DNA of 64,000 nt from Xenorhabdus nematophila ATCC 19061 (GCF_000252955.1 NC_014228.1:1254005-1318004), one strand, 5' to 3'; positions 9,391 through 18,887 are shown, numbered from the stretch's first letter. Made by a program: numbers and translations. The notes: generated from the sequence alone by a model not told the origin.

Positions 9391-10413
9391 ATGCAGACAT
9401 CAATTATTAATGAGTTTATTTTATCCGACCGTGAAAGTAGCTCCTTATGGGATGTTATTCAAAAAATACCTGAGAGTTATGATCAAGAAAAAAATCCTAT
9501 TGAACTTGAATTTTTAGCATCTGACGCTATAAAAAATACGTTAGATAGTAAAACGTTATCAAAAATAAAAGCATTTAAAGAAAATAAGGCAGAATCATTT
9601 TTGCTGCTGCGAAATTTTATAGCAATAAAGAATTTACCTCCAACACCAACAAACGATGTAAGTCCGGATAATAAAGGTTGGCGTACTCCTGCCGCGGCTT
9701 TATTGGGCGTTCTCCGGTTAACAGGACATTCAGCGCGCTCGTTTTCAGATGAAATGAATGGTCGTCTGTGTCATATGGTAATGCCAGCTAAAAATGACGA
9801 GAAGAGTTATTTGCGATCAACAAAAAAATTAGGTTTCCATACTGAAGTTGTTAATGGATATTTTATTGAAGAAGATCCTTATTATGGGCAACCGGTATCT
9901 CCTGAAATTTTTGGATTAATTGGTTTACGTAACCCTGATAGGGTAGCTACAACACTTCTCCGATTGGAATATATTTTAGAAGAATTAGATCAGGATACCA
10001 TCGAAGAGTTAATGAAACCCAATTTCTTTGCTCAAAGTCAATCATCATTCGACAGGGAAATTAGTATTGAGAATGTACCAGTCCTTAAAATAAATAAAGA
10101 TGGCATTATTTACATTCGTTATAGTCACAGTAAATTAATAGCTAAAGAGGAAAAATCGCGGTTGGCTCTCTTAGCATTAAGTAACGCAATTAATAACTCA
10201 TCTAAAGTTGAATTTATTTCATTGAATCCTGGTGATATCCTTATAATTAATAATAGAATATGTCTTCACGGAAGAAGTTCACTCACGGACACAGCGCAAT
10301 TCAACGGTTTTGATAGATGGTTGCTGAGATTATATGGGTATGCAATCACGACTATACCGATACTAAAAACCCAATCTGAATGTAAACATATTATGATGGT
10401 AGAACAACAATGA
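9391..10413 (+). CDS. Fe(II)/2-oxoglutarate oxygenase, amino-acid hydroxylase-like (clavaminate synthase/AsnO/VioC type)
   Basis: A 340-residue protein with a complete non-haem iron facial triad: GFHTE (His150, Glu152) and distal CLHGR (His293). A downstream Arg (RWLLRLYGY, Arg313) is placed to bind 2-oxoglutarate. GDILIINNRICLHGR and the R-N-P-D segment after HTE match the clavaminate synthase-like branch that beta-hydroxylates Arg, Asn or Lys in peptide antibiotic pathways. Reaction predicted: oxidation of a free or carrier-bound amino acid. The start is uncertain; no clear ribosome site precedes 9391, and TTG/ATG at 9325/9331 are alternatives. It is the first gene of a three-gene unit, overlapping the next by ATGA. 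Low GC and absence from the E. coli locus suggest transfer. Confidence 0.8.
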   Translation: MQTSIINEFILSDRESSSLWDVIQKIPESYDQEKNPIELEFLASDAIKNTLDSKTLSKIKAFKENKAESFLLLRNFIAIKNLPPTPTNDVSPDNKGWRTPAAALLGVLRLTGHSARSFSDEMNGRLCHMVMPAKNDEKSYLRSTKKLGFHTEVVNGYFIEEDPYYGQPVSPEIFGLIGLRNPDRVATTLLRLEYILEELDQDTIEELMKPNFFAQSQSSFDREISIENVPVLKINKDGIIYIRYSHSKLIAKEEKSRLALLALSNAINNSSKVEFISLNPGDILIINNRICLHGRSSLTDTAQFNGFDRWLLRLYGYAITTIPILKTQSECKHIMMVEQQ

Positions 10414-11051
10414 ATTTAGAAGATAAAATCATCCATTTTTTAAAGAATGAATTGAAAAACAATGTTGATTCATCTCATGATTTAGGTCATCTAAAAAGAG
10501 TGGCAAATAACTGTAAAATAATTTGTAAGGATGAGGGGGGGGATTACGATGTATTGATTATATCTAGCTATTTTCATGACATCGTATCTTTACCTAAAAA
10601 TTCGCCGGAAAGGCATAAATCATCTGAATTTGCTGCTAAAAAGACAATAAGCATTGTAAAAGATTATTTTAAAGAAGTACCCGTTAGTAAATATGGAATA
10701 ATTGAAGAGGCCATAGTTTCTCATAGTTATAGTGCAAATATCAAACCAGTCTCAATCGAAGCTAAAATCCTGCAGGATTCGGACAGGATCGATGCGTTAG
10801 GCGCGGTAGGGTTAGCGCGGGTGTTCTATATTGCCGGGAAATTAAATCAAAAACTATTTGATTTAGATGATCCATTTGCAACGCATCGAGAACTTGATGA
10901 TAAAGTTTATGCCTTAGATCATTTTTATACAAAACTACTTAAATTACCCATCACCATGAATACAAAAAAGGGGAAAGAAATTGCCGAAGTCCAATCTGAT
11001 TTTCTCCTTGCTTACATTGAAAAATTGAAAAAAGAAATCGAAATCACTTAG
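10410..11051 (+). CDS. HD-domain metal-dependent phosphohydrolase (YedJ-like)
   Basis: A 213-residue protein with HD-superfamily metal ligands: HDLGH (His23), then YFHDI (His56-Asp57), and a later DSDRIDALGAVGLAR segment supplying the last Asp. Such proteins usually hydrolyse phosphate esters or nucleotides; some relatives are diiron oxygenases (PhnZ), but this one looks more like the YedJ hydrolase branch. The start overlaps the oxygenase stop (ATGA), showing translational coupling. Its role in the cassette may be dephosphorylation of an intermediate or house-cleaning; substrate unknown. Confidence 0.8.
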   Translation: MNLEDKIIHFLKNELKNNVDSSHDLGHLKRVANNCKIICKDEGGDYDVLIISSYFHDIVSLPKNSPERHKSSEFAAKKTISIVKDYFKEVPVSKYGIIEEAIVSHSYSANIKPVSIEAKILQDSDRIDALGAVGLARVFYIAGKLNQKLFDLDDPFATHRELDDKVYALDHFYTKLLKLPITMNTKKGKEIAEVQSDFLLAYIEKLKKEIEIT

Positions 11052-11068
11052 CAAAAAAGATAACAATT

Positions 11069-12217
11069 ATGATTATTGATTGTGTATATAAGGCCTTGAG
11101 AAATAAAAGTGAAGTTGAAAATTCGCTCAAAATTCTCGCTGACGCAGATCTCCTGTCAGGAGATTCTTCTGTTGTAAAGCAGTATGAGGAAAAATTAAGG
11201 AAGTATTTTAAAACCAAGCACGCTATTGCAGTGTCATCTGGTACGGCAGCATTACATGCAAGTTTAATGAATGTCATTAATCCTGGTGATGAGGTATTAG
11301 TACCGGCAATTTGTGTACCAATGACTGTCTCTGCAATATTGCAAGCAAGAGGCATTCCCGTGTTTTATGATTGCAAAGAAGGGTCATTTATTCCTGATAT
11401 ATCCTGCCTGACCAGAAGATTAACATCATCAAGCAAAGTCCTTATTACTGTATCTATGTGGGGATACAGGGCAATCGATAGTGAGATTGTCGGGTTTTGC
11501 AAAGAAAATAATATCGTGATTATTGAAGATGCAGCTCAATCAGCAGGCACATATTCATCACTGGGATACGAAGGAACTGTTGGAGATATCGGATGTTTTA
11601 GCACTCATGAATTTAAGCTTATAAGTACAGGTGAGGGTGGGTTTGTTTTAACTAATTCAGATAGCTATGCAGAAAAAATACGCTCTTATACCCATATTGG
11701 CTTCAATCAGTCCTGTTCTAGTTTTGGTTACGCTGACGGTTTGAACTATAAACTATCTTCATTTCAGGCAGCAATTGGCATTTCCCAATTAGATAACTTA
11801 GATTTAAAGATAAAAAATAGAGAAAAGACAATCAATGTATGGGATTCATTACTACTTAACAAATGTGACACTATAAAAGCAATGCCGATGCCCGATGTTA
11901 TCAGGCATAATGGTTATTCTTTATGTTGTTTACTAGATAAAAACCAATTATTTTCAGGGAAATATCTGGCAAGCAAGATCTATCTATCAGGTATAAACAC
12001 TGATACCTTCAGGTATAAGAATACAATAGTTAGCAACTACCCTTTATATAATGACTTTTATAAACCTCCTTTTTATTATGGGATTAATGAAAAGGACTTC
12101 CCTAATGCTGTAGCACTCGTTCAGAGGATGATAGTTTTTCCTTGTCATGAAAGGATTACAGAAGGTGCGATATATCAGGCTGCCATTGAAATCCTGAAAG
12201 TGTTAAGGAGCATGTAA
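11069..12217 (+). CDS. DegT/DnrJ/EryC1/StrS-family PLP aminotransferase
   Basis: A 382-residue fold-type I PLP enzyme. SSGTAALHASLM binds the phosphate, EDAAQSAGT carries the cofactor-stacking region, and HEFKLISTGEGG contains the Schiff-base lysine (Lys183). The family mostly transaminates keto-sugars on nucleotide carriers (perosamine, amino-deoxy sugars), and sometimes cyclitols or other ketones. The start is 18 bases after the HD-domain stop, in the same operon. Paired with an amino-acid-type oxygenase it could install an amine on a modified amino acid or sugar. No sugar-nucleotide gene is nearby, so the product is unclear. Confidence 0.87.
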   Translation: MIIDCVYKALRNKSEVENSLKILADADLLSGDSSVVKQYEEKLRKYFKTKHAIAVSSGTAALHASLMNVINPGDEVLVPAICVPMTVSAILQARGIPVFYDCKEGSFIPDISCLTRRLTSSSKVLITVSMWGYRAIDSEIVGFCKENNIVIIEDAAQSAGTYSSLGYEGTVGDIGCFSTHEFKLISTGEGGFVLTNSDSYAEKIRSYTHIGFNQSCSSFGYADGLNYKLSSFQAAIGISQLDNLDLKIKNREKTINVWDSLLLNKCDTIKAMPMPDVIRHNGYSLCCLLDKNQLFSGKYLASKIYLSGINTDTFRYKNTIVSNYPLYNDFYKPPFYYGINEKDFPNAVALVQRMIVFPCHERITEGAIYQAAIEILKVLRSM

Positions 12218-12226
12218 TGCCCGTGT

Positions 12227-12355
12227 TTATTGGAGGTTACCTCTTGCTTGCCAAATATAGTCACAAACGCCGGCGTTAGTGCAGAGAGTAGGGCATAAAT
12301 CAGCCATGTGCTCATATTGGATTGTCCTATGTTTTCTGCCAGATAAATAATTCAT
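12227..12355 (-). CDS. Possible 42-residue small protein or peptide precursor
   Basis: An antisense-oriented small ORF starts MNYLSGRKHRTIQYEH and has three cysteines spaced C-x3-C-x5-C (Cys21, Cys25, Cys31) in its C-terminal half. An exceptionally strong GAGGAGGAGG Shine-Dalgarno tract lies ~7 bases upstream of the ATG and is partly inside a long hairpin (12366-12395). It ends 10 bases from the aminotransferase stop. I do not recognise the peptide. It could be a leader-type or modified-peptide precursor, or a chance ORF made attractive by the purine-rich palindrome. Confidence 0.3.
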   Translation of the reverse strand: MNYLSGRKHRTIQYEHMADLCPTLCTNAGVCDYIWQARGNLQ

Positions 12356-12365
12356 CCTGTATCCT

Positions 12366-12395
12366 CCTCCTCTTTTTATTGATAAAAGGAGGAGG
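12366..12395. promoter_or_regulatory. Long hairpin overlapping a Shine-Dalgarno tract
   Basis: CCTCCTCTTTTTAT pairs with ATAAAAGGAGGAGG (13-14 bp; a G-U on the + strand, an A-C mismatch on the - strand). On the + strand it could be a weak end signal for the three-gene cassette, but no T-run follows. On the - strand it would mask part of the ribosome site of the small ORF at 12227-12355. Confidence 0.5.
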
Positions 12396-12486
12396 TCAGG
12401 GAGATCAAGAAAATATTTAATCATTATTCTAATTTTATTAAAAACAAAATAGTTGCTGTTATCTTTTTTGTGAAAAAGGGTTGGCA

Positions 12487-15417
12487 ATGGCATATCAGTT
12501 TTGCGAAAAAATTCATCTTATTTTATTCAGTAGCCTGTTCATTTTATTACTTACACTGACAAGTTGCTCCAAAAACGAAAATCATTTGTTCAAAACACAG
12601 GAGAAACCAATGGTACACAATTTGAATCAGGCATTAGGTGAACAAATTTATCGTCGCACTGAAACTTCTGACTCAGGACCGGCAGTTTCTCAAGCCTCTG
12701 CACACTGGGTTGATAAACACACTTTGTTATGGCGGGATGGGGCTGGTCAGCCCATTGTTCGCTTATATCACAATCAACACGCTAAAGTAGCGACTAATGA
12801 ACAAGGCCATTTTACTGATGATTATCTGATACTCACACCGGCAACGTTGAATGAGGCAACGGCAAGAAAATTCCCCCATTTGGCTAAATGGGCCGCATTT
12901 CGTCTACCGGAAAATGTAGATATTGATCGGTTTCTGACAGGGGATTTAGTCGTTTTGGCGGCTGATGAGCAAGGTGAACTGCTCTCAGCGACTCAAGTCC
13001 AGACGGCAGGTGTGCTGGATGACCGTTTTGCCGAAGTTGCGGAAACATTCGGGTATGGTGCGCAAGTCAGTGACAAGGGCGTGCTTTTCCGCCTGTGGGC
13101 ACCCACTGCGCAGAAAGTGAGTCTGGTTCTTTATAATCAAAATAAACAGGTTATCGCTGCTCATACCATGCAGCGCGATGCAGCAAGTGGTTCCTGGTCA
13201 TGGCAGGGTGATAAATCATTGGTGGGTTTCTATTACCGTTATGCGTTAACGGTATACCATCCTCAGTCCCGTAATATTGAACGTTACGAAGTCACAGATC
13301 CCTATTCTTATAGTTTATCCACCAATTCAGCATATAGTCAGGTTGTTAATCTGGATGATGCAGCCTTGAGGCCACAAAATTGGGATAATCTATTGCCACC
13401 CTATTCGCAGCGGACAAAAACCGATATTGCACGTATGACCATTTATGAAGCACATATCCGTGATCTTTCCGTTGCAGACAGTACGATCTCAAAAGCCTGG
13501 CGTGGCAAATATCTGGCACTGACCGATAATAACAGCAATATGTTCAAGCATCTTAAGGCGTTGAGCCTGGCAGGAATAACGCATATGGAGTTATTGCCTG
13601 TGTTTGATATTGCTTCCGTTAATGAGTTTAGTCATCAGGTGGCTGATCTTGAACAGTCTTTTAGCCATCTGTGCCAGATAAACCCAGCAGTGAAGAATAG
13701 CCGCTTTGCCGATTATTGCCGGAGTTCATTGACCGTTCGAGAAGTTTTGCAGCAATTGCGACATGATGACAATATCAAGAACCCGCAAGTGCAAGAATTA
13801 AATACTATGGTGGCAAATACAGACTCCTATAATTGGGGTTACGATCCGTTTCATTATTCGGTACCGGAAGGTTCTTATGCCACTGACGCTGAAGGTTCTG
13901 TGCGTATAAAAGAATTCCGCACAATGATACAGGCTATCAAACAGCAATTGGGTATGAATGTGATTATGGATGTTGTTTACAACCATACTGACGCTGCCGG
14001 TCCCCTGGCTCGAACATCAGTACTGGATAAGATTGTGCCTTGGTATTATCACCGTTTGGATGAAATAACGGGTCAGGTTGAAAACAATACGTGTTGTCAC
14101 GATACGGCACCAGAACATCGCATGTTTGCCAAACTTATCGAAGACTCGCTGGTAACCTGGGCCAAGGATTATAAGATAGATGCGTTCCGATTCGATTTAA
14201 TGGGTTATCATCCAAAAGCTCAAATTTTATCCGCACTGGAAAAAGTCCGTACTGTTAATCCATCTATTTATTTTTTCGGTGAAGGCTGGAATTCAGGGCA
14301 GGATGATCGGTTCGAAATTGCTTCACAAATTAATCTTAGAGGTACAGGTATCGGTACTTTTTCTGACAGATTGCGGGATGCAGTGCGTGGCGGTTCGCCC
14401 TTTGATGTTGCCGATGATATTCGTATCAGTCAGGGGATCGGCAATGGCGCAGGAACATTATCCAATGAAATTTCTCGGTTAAATGCAGATGAGGTGTGCC
14501 ATTTATTGGATCTCACGCGTCTTGGCATGGCGGGTAATTTGGTTGATTTTGTCATGATCGATAAAGACGGGGTAGCGAAAAAAGGGCATCAAATTGATTA
14601 TAAAGGTGCTGTTGCAGGTTATGCCTCAGATCCCACTGAAGTACTGAATTATGTGTCCAAGCATGATAATCAGACGTTATGGGATATCATCAGCTATAAA
14701 GCGGCATATCAGGCGGATCTGGCAACAAGGGTTAGAATGCAGGCAATTTCTCTCTCTGTTGTCCTTCTCGGGCAAGGTATAGCTTTTGACCAACACGGCT
14801 CGGAGTTATTGCGCTCAAAATCGTTTACCCGTGATTCTTATAATGCAGGTGATTGGTTTAATCGTGTGAGTTATGACTACAAGGATAATAATTATGATGT
14901 GGGTATGCCGGAGCGCAGTAACGATGGCAAAAATTATCCATTGATTAACCGTGTGAAAAATAGGGTTCAGAAACCAGGCCACAATGAATTATTACAGATG
15001 ATGGCTTTTTATCAGGAATTATTACGCTTACGTCAATTTTCACCATTGATGAACCTCGGCAGTGGTGAAGCCATCAAGCAACGAATTGATTTTGTAAACG
15101 TTGGTCCACATCAGCAGATTGGATTATTGGTGATGACGATTGATGACGGTAAGACGACTTCTCATGATCGGGATTGGCGATTTGATGGTTTGGTCGTGGT
15201 CATTAATGCTGCTCCGTGGTCTGTTACTGTCAAGGAACTGAATACCAAAGGATTGAAGTTAAACGATCTTCAGCATCAATTAGGTAAAAACTCTCTGGCT
15301 GCTGGTGTACGAATAAAAGAAAATGGTGAGATTATCATGCCTGCATGGTCAGTCGCTGTCTTGGTTCTGCCGCAGGTAGGACTCCGTGGAAAGGGAATAT
15401 CTGTCCGTAAGAAGTAA
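12487..15417 (+). CDS. Pullulanase-type alpha-1,6-glucosidase lipoprotein (GH13)
   Basis: A 976-residue secreted debranching enzyme predicted to cleave alpha-1,6 bonds in pullulan, glycogen or limit dextrins. The N-terminus is a lipoprotein signal with lipobox LTSC (Cys27). A carbohydrate-binding/N2 region and a CBM48-like domain (~195-290) precede the GH13 barrel. Visible GH13 motifs: DVVYNHT (region I), IDAFRFDLMGYH with the nucleophile Asp (II), FFGEGWN with the acid Glu (III), VSKHDNQT (IV). NWGYDPFHYSVPEGSY is typical of PulA. An AAAAAGGG site precedes the start; TTG at 12481 is an alternative. No type II secretion genes are seen here. Not present at this locus in E. coli. Confidence 0.92.
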   Translation: MAYQFCEKIHLILFSSLFILLLTLTSCSKNENHLFKTQEKPMVHNLNQALGEQIYRRTETSDSGPAVSQASAHWVDKHTLLWRDGAGQPIVRLYHNQHAKVATNEQGHFTDDYLILTPATLNEATARKFPHLAKWAAFRLPENVDIDRFLTGDLVVLAADEQGELLSATQVQTAGVLDDRFAEVAETFGYGAQVSDKGVLFRLWAPTAQKVSLVLYNQNKQVIAAHTMQRDAASGSWSWQGDKSLVGFYYRYALTVYHPQSRNIERYEVTDPYSYSLSTNSAYSQVVNLDDAALRPQNWDNLLPPYSQRTKTDIARMTIYEAHIRDLSVADSTISKAWRGKYLALTDNNSNMFKHLKALSLAGITHMELLPVFDIASVNEFSHQVADLEQSFSHLCQINPAVKNSRFADYCRSSLTVREVLQQLRHDDNIKNPQVQELNTMVANTDSYNWGYDPFHYSVPEGSYATDAEGSVRIKEFRTMIQAIKQQLGMNVIMDVVYNHTDAAGPLARTSVLDKIVPWYYHRLDEITGQVENNTCCHDTAPEHRMFAKLIEDSLVTWAKDYKIDAFRFDLMGYHPKAQILSALEKVRTVNPSIYFFGEGWNSGQDDRFEIASQINLRGTGIGTFSDRLRDAVRGGSPFDVADDIRISQGIGNGAGTLSNEISRLNADEVCHLLDLTRLGMAGNLVDFVMIDKDGVAKKGHQIDYKGAVAGYASDPTEVLNYVSKHDNQTLWDIISYKAAYQADLATRVRMQAISLSVVLLGQGIAFDQHGSELLRSKSFTRDSYNAGDWFNRVSYDYKDNNYDVGMPERSNDGKNYPLINRVKNRVQKPGHNELLQMMAFYQELLRLRQFSPLMNLGSGEAIKQRIDFVNVGPHQQIGLLVMTIDDGKTTSHDRDWRFDGLVVVINAAPWSVTVKELNTKGLKLNDLQHQLGKNSLAAGVRIKENGEIIMPAWSVAVLVLPQVGLRGKGISVRKK

Positions 15418-15477
15418 TCTCCGGACCCATTGTTTTTCAAATTATGGCAACAAAATAACCAAGGGGGATAAGGTTAA

Positions 15478-16173
15478 TCAGTTTGGCATAAACCGATAAC
15501 CAACCCCTGTTTCTGTGAGTAAATACTTAGGACGGGCAGGATCAGCCTCCAGCTTTTGTCGCAGATGCCCCATGTAAATTCTCAGATAGTGATTGTGTTC
15601 GACGTAATTTGGCCCCCAGACATGATTAAGCAAGTAGCGTTGAGTCAGTACTTTGCCGCTATTGGTAATCAGCTCAGTTAGTAAACGGTATTCAATGGGT
15701 GTCAGGTGGAGTTCATTCTGGCCTTTCAAAACACGGCGATTGACTAAATCAACTTGGATATCTGAAAAGTAAATGACGGGGTTGAATTGACTGGCTTTAG
15801 ATAAACGCCGCAGGGCTACACGCACTCTGGCAAGCAATTCGTTGATGCCAAAAGGTTTACTGAGATAATCGTCAGCACCAGCATCTAATGCGGCCACTTT
15901 ATCTTGTTCATTGTCACGGGCGGAAAGCACAATGATGGGGATATTGCTCCATTGGCGTACCTCTCGGATGAGGTCAATGCCATTACCATCGGGTAATCCC
16001 AAGTCAAGGATCAGCAATTCTGGTTTACGAGTGGCTGTTTCAATTAAACCTCGTTTTAAGGTATCACACTCAAAAACACGCAAGTTTTCACTTTCCAGCG
16101 CTAATCGAACAAAACGCCGGATCTCTTTTTCATCTTCGACGAATAATATCGTGCGGTTTTTGATTGTACTCAC
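15478..16173 (-). CDS. kdpE: Response regulator KdpE
   Basis: OmpR/PhoB-family activator of kdpFABC transcription, phosphorylated by KdpD at low potassium or high osmolarity. The protein is 231 residues. The receiver domain has the acidic pocket VEDEKE, the phospho-acceptor Asp in LILDLGLPDGNG (~residue 57) and the Lys in LSKPFG. The C-terminal winged helix ends TETGVGYRFMPN. The start overlaps the kdpD stop by 4 bases (coupled translation). Confidence 0.97.
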   Translation of the reverse strand: MSTIKNRTILFVEDEKEIRRFVRLALESENLRVFECDTLKRGLIETATRKPELLILDLGLPDGNGIDLIREVRQWSNIPIIVLSARDNEQDKVAALDAGADDYLSKPFGINELLARVRVALRRLSKASQFNPVIYFSDIQVDLVNRRVLKGQNELHLTPIEYRLLTELITNSGKVLTQRYLLNHVWGPNYVEHNHYLRIYMGHLRQKLEADPARPKYLLTETGVGYRFMPN

Positions 16174-18884
16174 ATGTCCTCTTGAACATCTTCAATTTTG
16201 GGTGGATCTTCCAACGGTAAAACAAAGTGGAAACTTGCTCCACCTTTTTGATTGCCGGTTGCCCATATATTGCCGCCATGAATCTCAATAATAGCCTGGC
16301 AGATGGCTAAACCCAGTCCAACACCGGGTATGACAGATTCTTTGCTGGCTCGTGAGAATTTCTCGAAGATGAGTTGTTCTTGCCCTGACGGGATCCCTGA
16401 CCCTGCATCCCAGATTTCAATGTGTACCTGTTTTTTTTCAGTTTCTTGTTCAATAGTGGCTTGTATGCCTAAAGGCGTCTGCTCGTGGGTATATTTAATG
16501 GCATTTTCCAACAGATTGATGAAAACGCGCTCCAGTAAAGCAGCATCGCAATGCAGGAACAAATGGGTGGAGAGGGTAAGTTCTACGTTATAGCGATGGA
16601 GGCTATAATCCAGTGAACGTAAAGCACTGCCGACAATTTCTTCCAGAGGATACCATTCGAGATTAAGTTGAATACCTCCCGATTGAATGCGTGCCATATC
16701 CAGCAGATTATTGACCAACCGCGAGGTACTGAGGATTTGCTGGCGAATTTGGTTAACTTGCTGTGTATGAGGCGAGTTTTCAGCGGATAAATCTAACATC
16801 AGGATTTCTGTCTGCCCAAAGAGTATTGTTAACGGAGTACGTAGATCATGAGATAACGCAGCCAGCAGTGAATTACGCAGTTGTTCCCGTTCCGTTTCCA
16901 GTTTGGCGGATTCTGCACTGCGAGTCAGATGTAAACGTTCCAGTGCATTAGCAATAACACCGGTGAAAGTTTGTAATAACCGTTGTTGCTCCGGTACCAG
17001 TAAGTGGCGAAGATTAGCGGATTCTATCGCCAGAACGGCAAAGACCTGAGAAGGCGTGGCGATAGGCAGTAACTGGTAAGGGACACCGGGTAAAGTATCC
17101 GTACCCGCGCCGGCAGGCTGTTTTTTTTCGAAGCACCATTTGGCAATCCCTTCATCAACTTGCATTTGACCGCCATTATTGGATTTCACTTGATATAAGT
17201 GATGATGAATATCTGGCAGCAGCAATCCGGTTTTTGCCTGAAAACTATTGGATAGAAAATGATAGCTGATGCGGGCCACATCCTCTTCATTTAAGGCCCT
17301 GCTCAGTTCACGGGTAATCTCGTACAGGTATCGTGTGCGTTGTTCCCGGTGTCGGGCAACTCTGGCCTGATAGCGTATTCCTGCTGTCAGATTTCCGACG
17401 ACGACACCGACAATCAGCATGACAGTAAATGTGAGCAGGTATTGCATATCTTTGACTGCCAATGACCAATGCGGCTGGACAAAAAAGAGGTCAAAACTGA
17501 TAACGTTGATGAAAGCGGCAAAGACGGAAGACCAGCGGTCATAAAACAGGGCAATGATCACCACACCGAGCAGGTAAAGAGTGACCAGGTTGGCTTTATC
17601 AAGGGTGAGTAAAAATGTGCGGGAAAAAAGAGTCGTCAGGGTACAAAGTATGATGGCCATTATGCAGCCTTGAATTTGAACCCGCCATTTTTCATTGAAT
17701 GAACGATTATCTTTTGGTTCTTTATCCCAATGTTTTCTGTTTTCTAACGCAACAATAATCAAATCCAGCTCAGGCCCAAGTTTACCTAATCTTTCAGCAA
17801 AATCAGGGCGCCATTTACGGCTGAATAGGTTCGAGTGTGAATCGTGATAACGACCAATCAGGATTTTGCCCAGATTATGTTCTCTGGCATAGCGCAAAAT
17901 GGCTTTTTCTTCAGAAGAATCGGAGAGTGTGGCGGTTTCCGCGCCCAGATCTTGCGCTAGCCTCAATGCTTTCAAAATAGTACGCCGTTTCCCTTCCGGT
18001 AGCCGGTGTAATTTAGGCGTTTCAACATAAACAGCGTGCCAGGCACAATCTAATTTTGCTGCCAGACGCGCCGCAGTCCGGATCAATTTTTCATTGCCTG
18101 CGTTGTAACCGATACACAAGAGCAAATTATCCCGTGTATGCCATACAGGTTCTTTACCTTTGGTATCACGAAAAGCACGCATTTGCTCATCTACACGGTC
18201 TGCCGTGCGGCGCAGTGCCAATTCGCGCAATGCAATTAAATTTCCTTTGCGAAAAAAATGTTCAATGGCGCGTTCGGCCTGACCAGCAATATAGACTTTG
18301 CCCTCTTTAAGTCGTTGGCGTAAATCATCAGGGGGAAGATCGACCAGAACCACATCATTAGCCTGATCAAATATATGATCGGGAATGGTTTCCCGGACGC
18401 GAATACCCGTAATAGTCCCGACGATATCGTTCAGGCTTTCCAGATGTTGCACGTTGATGGTTGTCAGTACATCAATACCTGCTTCCAGTAGTTCATCGAC
18501 ATCCTGCCAACGTTTGGGATGTCGGCAACCCTGGGGATTACTGAATGCCAGCTCATCCATCAGAATAATGGCAGGATGACGGGCGAGAGCAGCATCAATA
18601 TCAAATGCTGCCACCCTGCGGTTATTATGGCGGAGATATTTGGGGGATAATTGGGGTAATCCTTGCAGTAAGGCTGCGGTTTCTTGCCTTTCATGCGTTT
18701 CAACCGTACCGACAATAATATCTAATCCTTGCGCCAATAGGCGTTGGGCTTCTTGCAGCATGGCATAGGTTTTGCCGACTCCCGCACAAGCACCAAAAAA
18801 TATTTTGAGTTTGCCGCGGGGGTTTTCATTCGCCAGTGTCAGCAAATCATCGGGATCAGGGCGTTGTAGCTCATTCTGAAGCAT
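16170..18884 (-). CDS. kdpD: Osmosensitive K+ channel histidine kinase KdpD
   Basis: Inner-membrane sensor kinase for potassium/turgor, 904 residues (E. coli 894). The N-terminal KdpD domain has a Walker A motif GACAGVGKT (~residue 35) and is followed by a USP-like domain (~250-375). Four closely spaced membrane helices (~400-500) precede a GAF-like domain, then HisKA with the phospho-His in SHDLRTPLT, and HATPase motifs NLLENAIKY, DAGSGIP and GVGLGLAI. It lies 3 bases downstream of kdpC and overlaps kdpE, giving a kdpFABCDE operon. Confidence 0.97.
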   Translation of the reverse strand: MLQNELQRPDPDDLLTLANENPRGKLKIFFGACAGVGKTYAMLQEAQRLLAQGLDIIVGTVETHERQETAALLQGLPQLSPKYLRHNNRRVAAFDIDAALARHPAIILMDELAFSNPQGCRHPKRWQDVDELLEAGIDVLTTINVQHLESLNDIVGTITGIRVRETIPDHIFDQANDVVLVDLPPDDLRQRLKEGKVYIAGQAERAIEHFFRKGNLIALRELALRRTADRVDEQMRAFRDTKGKEPVWHTRDNLLLCIGYNAGNEKLIRTAARLAAKLDCAWHAVYVETPKLHRLPEGKRRTILKALRLAQDLGAETATLSDSSEEKAILRYAREHNLGKILIGRYHDSHSNLFSRKWRPDFAERLGKLGPELDLIIVALENRKHWDKEPKDNRSFNEKWRVQIQGCIMAIILCTLTTLFSRTFLLTLDKANLVTLYLLGVVIIALFYDRWSSVFAAFINVISFDLFFVQPHWSLAVKDMQYLLTFTVMLIVGVVVGNLTAGIRYQARVARHREQRTRYLYEITRELSRALNEEDVARISYHFLSNSFQAKTGLLLPDIHHHLYQVKSNNGGQMQVDEGIAKWCFEKKQPAGAGTDTLPGVPYQLLPIATPSQVFAVLAIESANLRHLLVPEQQRLLQTFTGVIANALERLHLTRSAESAKLETEREQLRNSLLAALSHDLRTPLTILFGQTEILMLDLSAENSPHTQQVNQIRQQILSTSRLVNNLLDMARIQSGGIQLNLEWYPLEEIVGSALRSLDYSLHRYNVELTLSTHLFLHCDAALLERVFINLLENAIKYTHEQTPLGIQATIEQETEKKQVHIEIWDAGSGIPSGQEQLIFEKFSRASKESVIPGVGLGLAICQAIIEIHGGNIWATGNQKGGASFHFVLPLEDPPKIEDVQEDM

Positions 18885-18887
18885 ATT

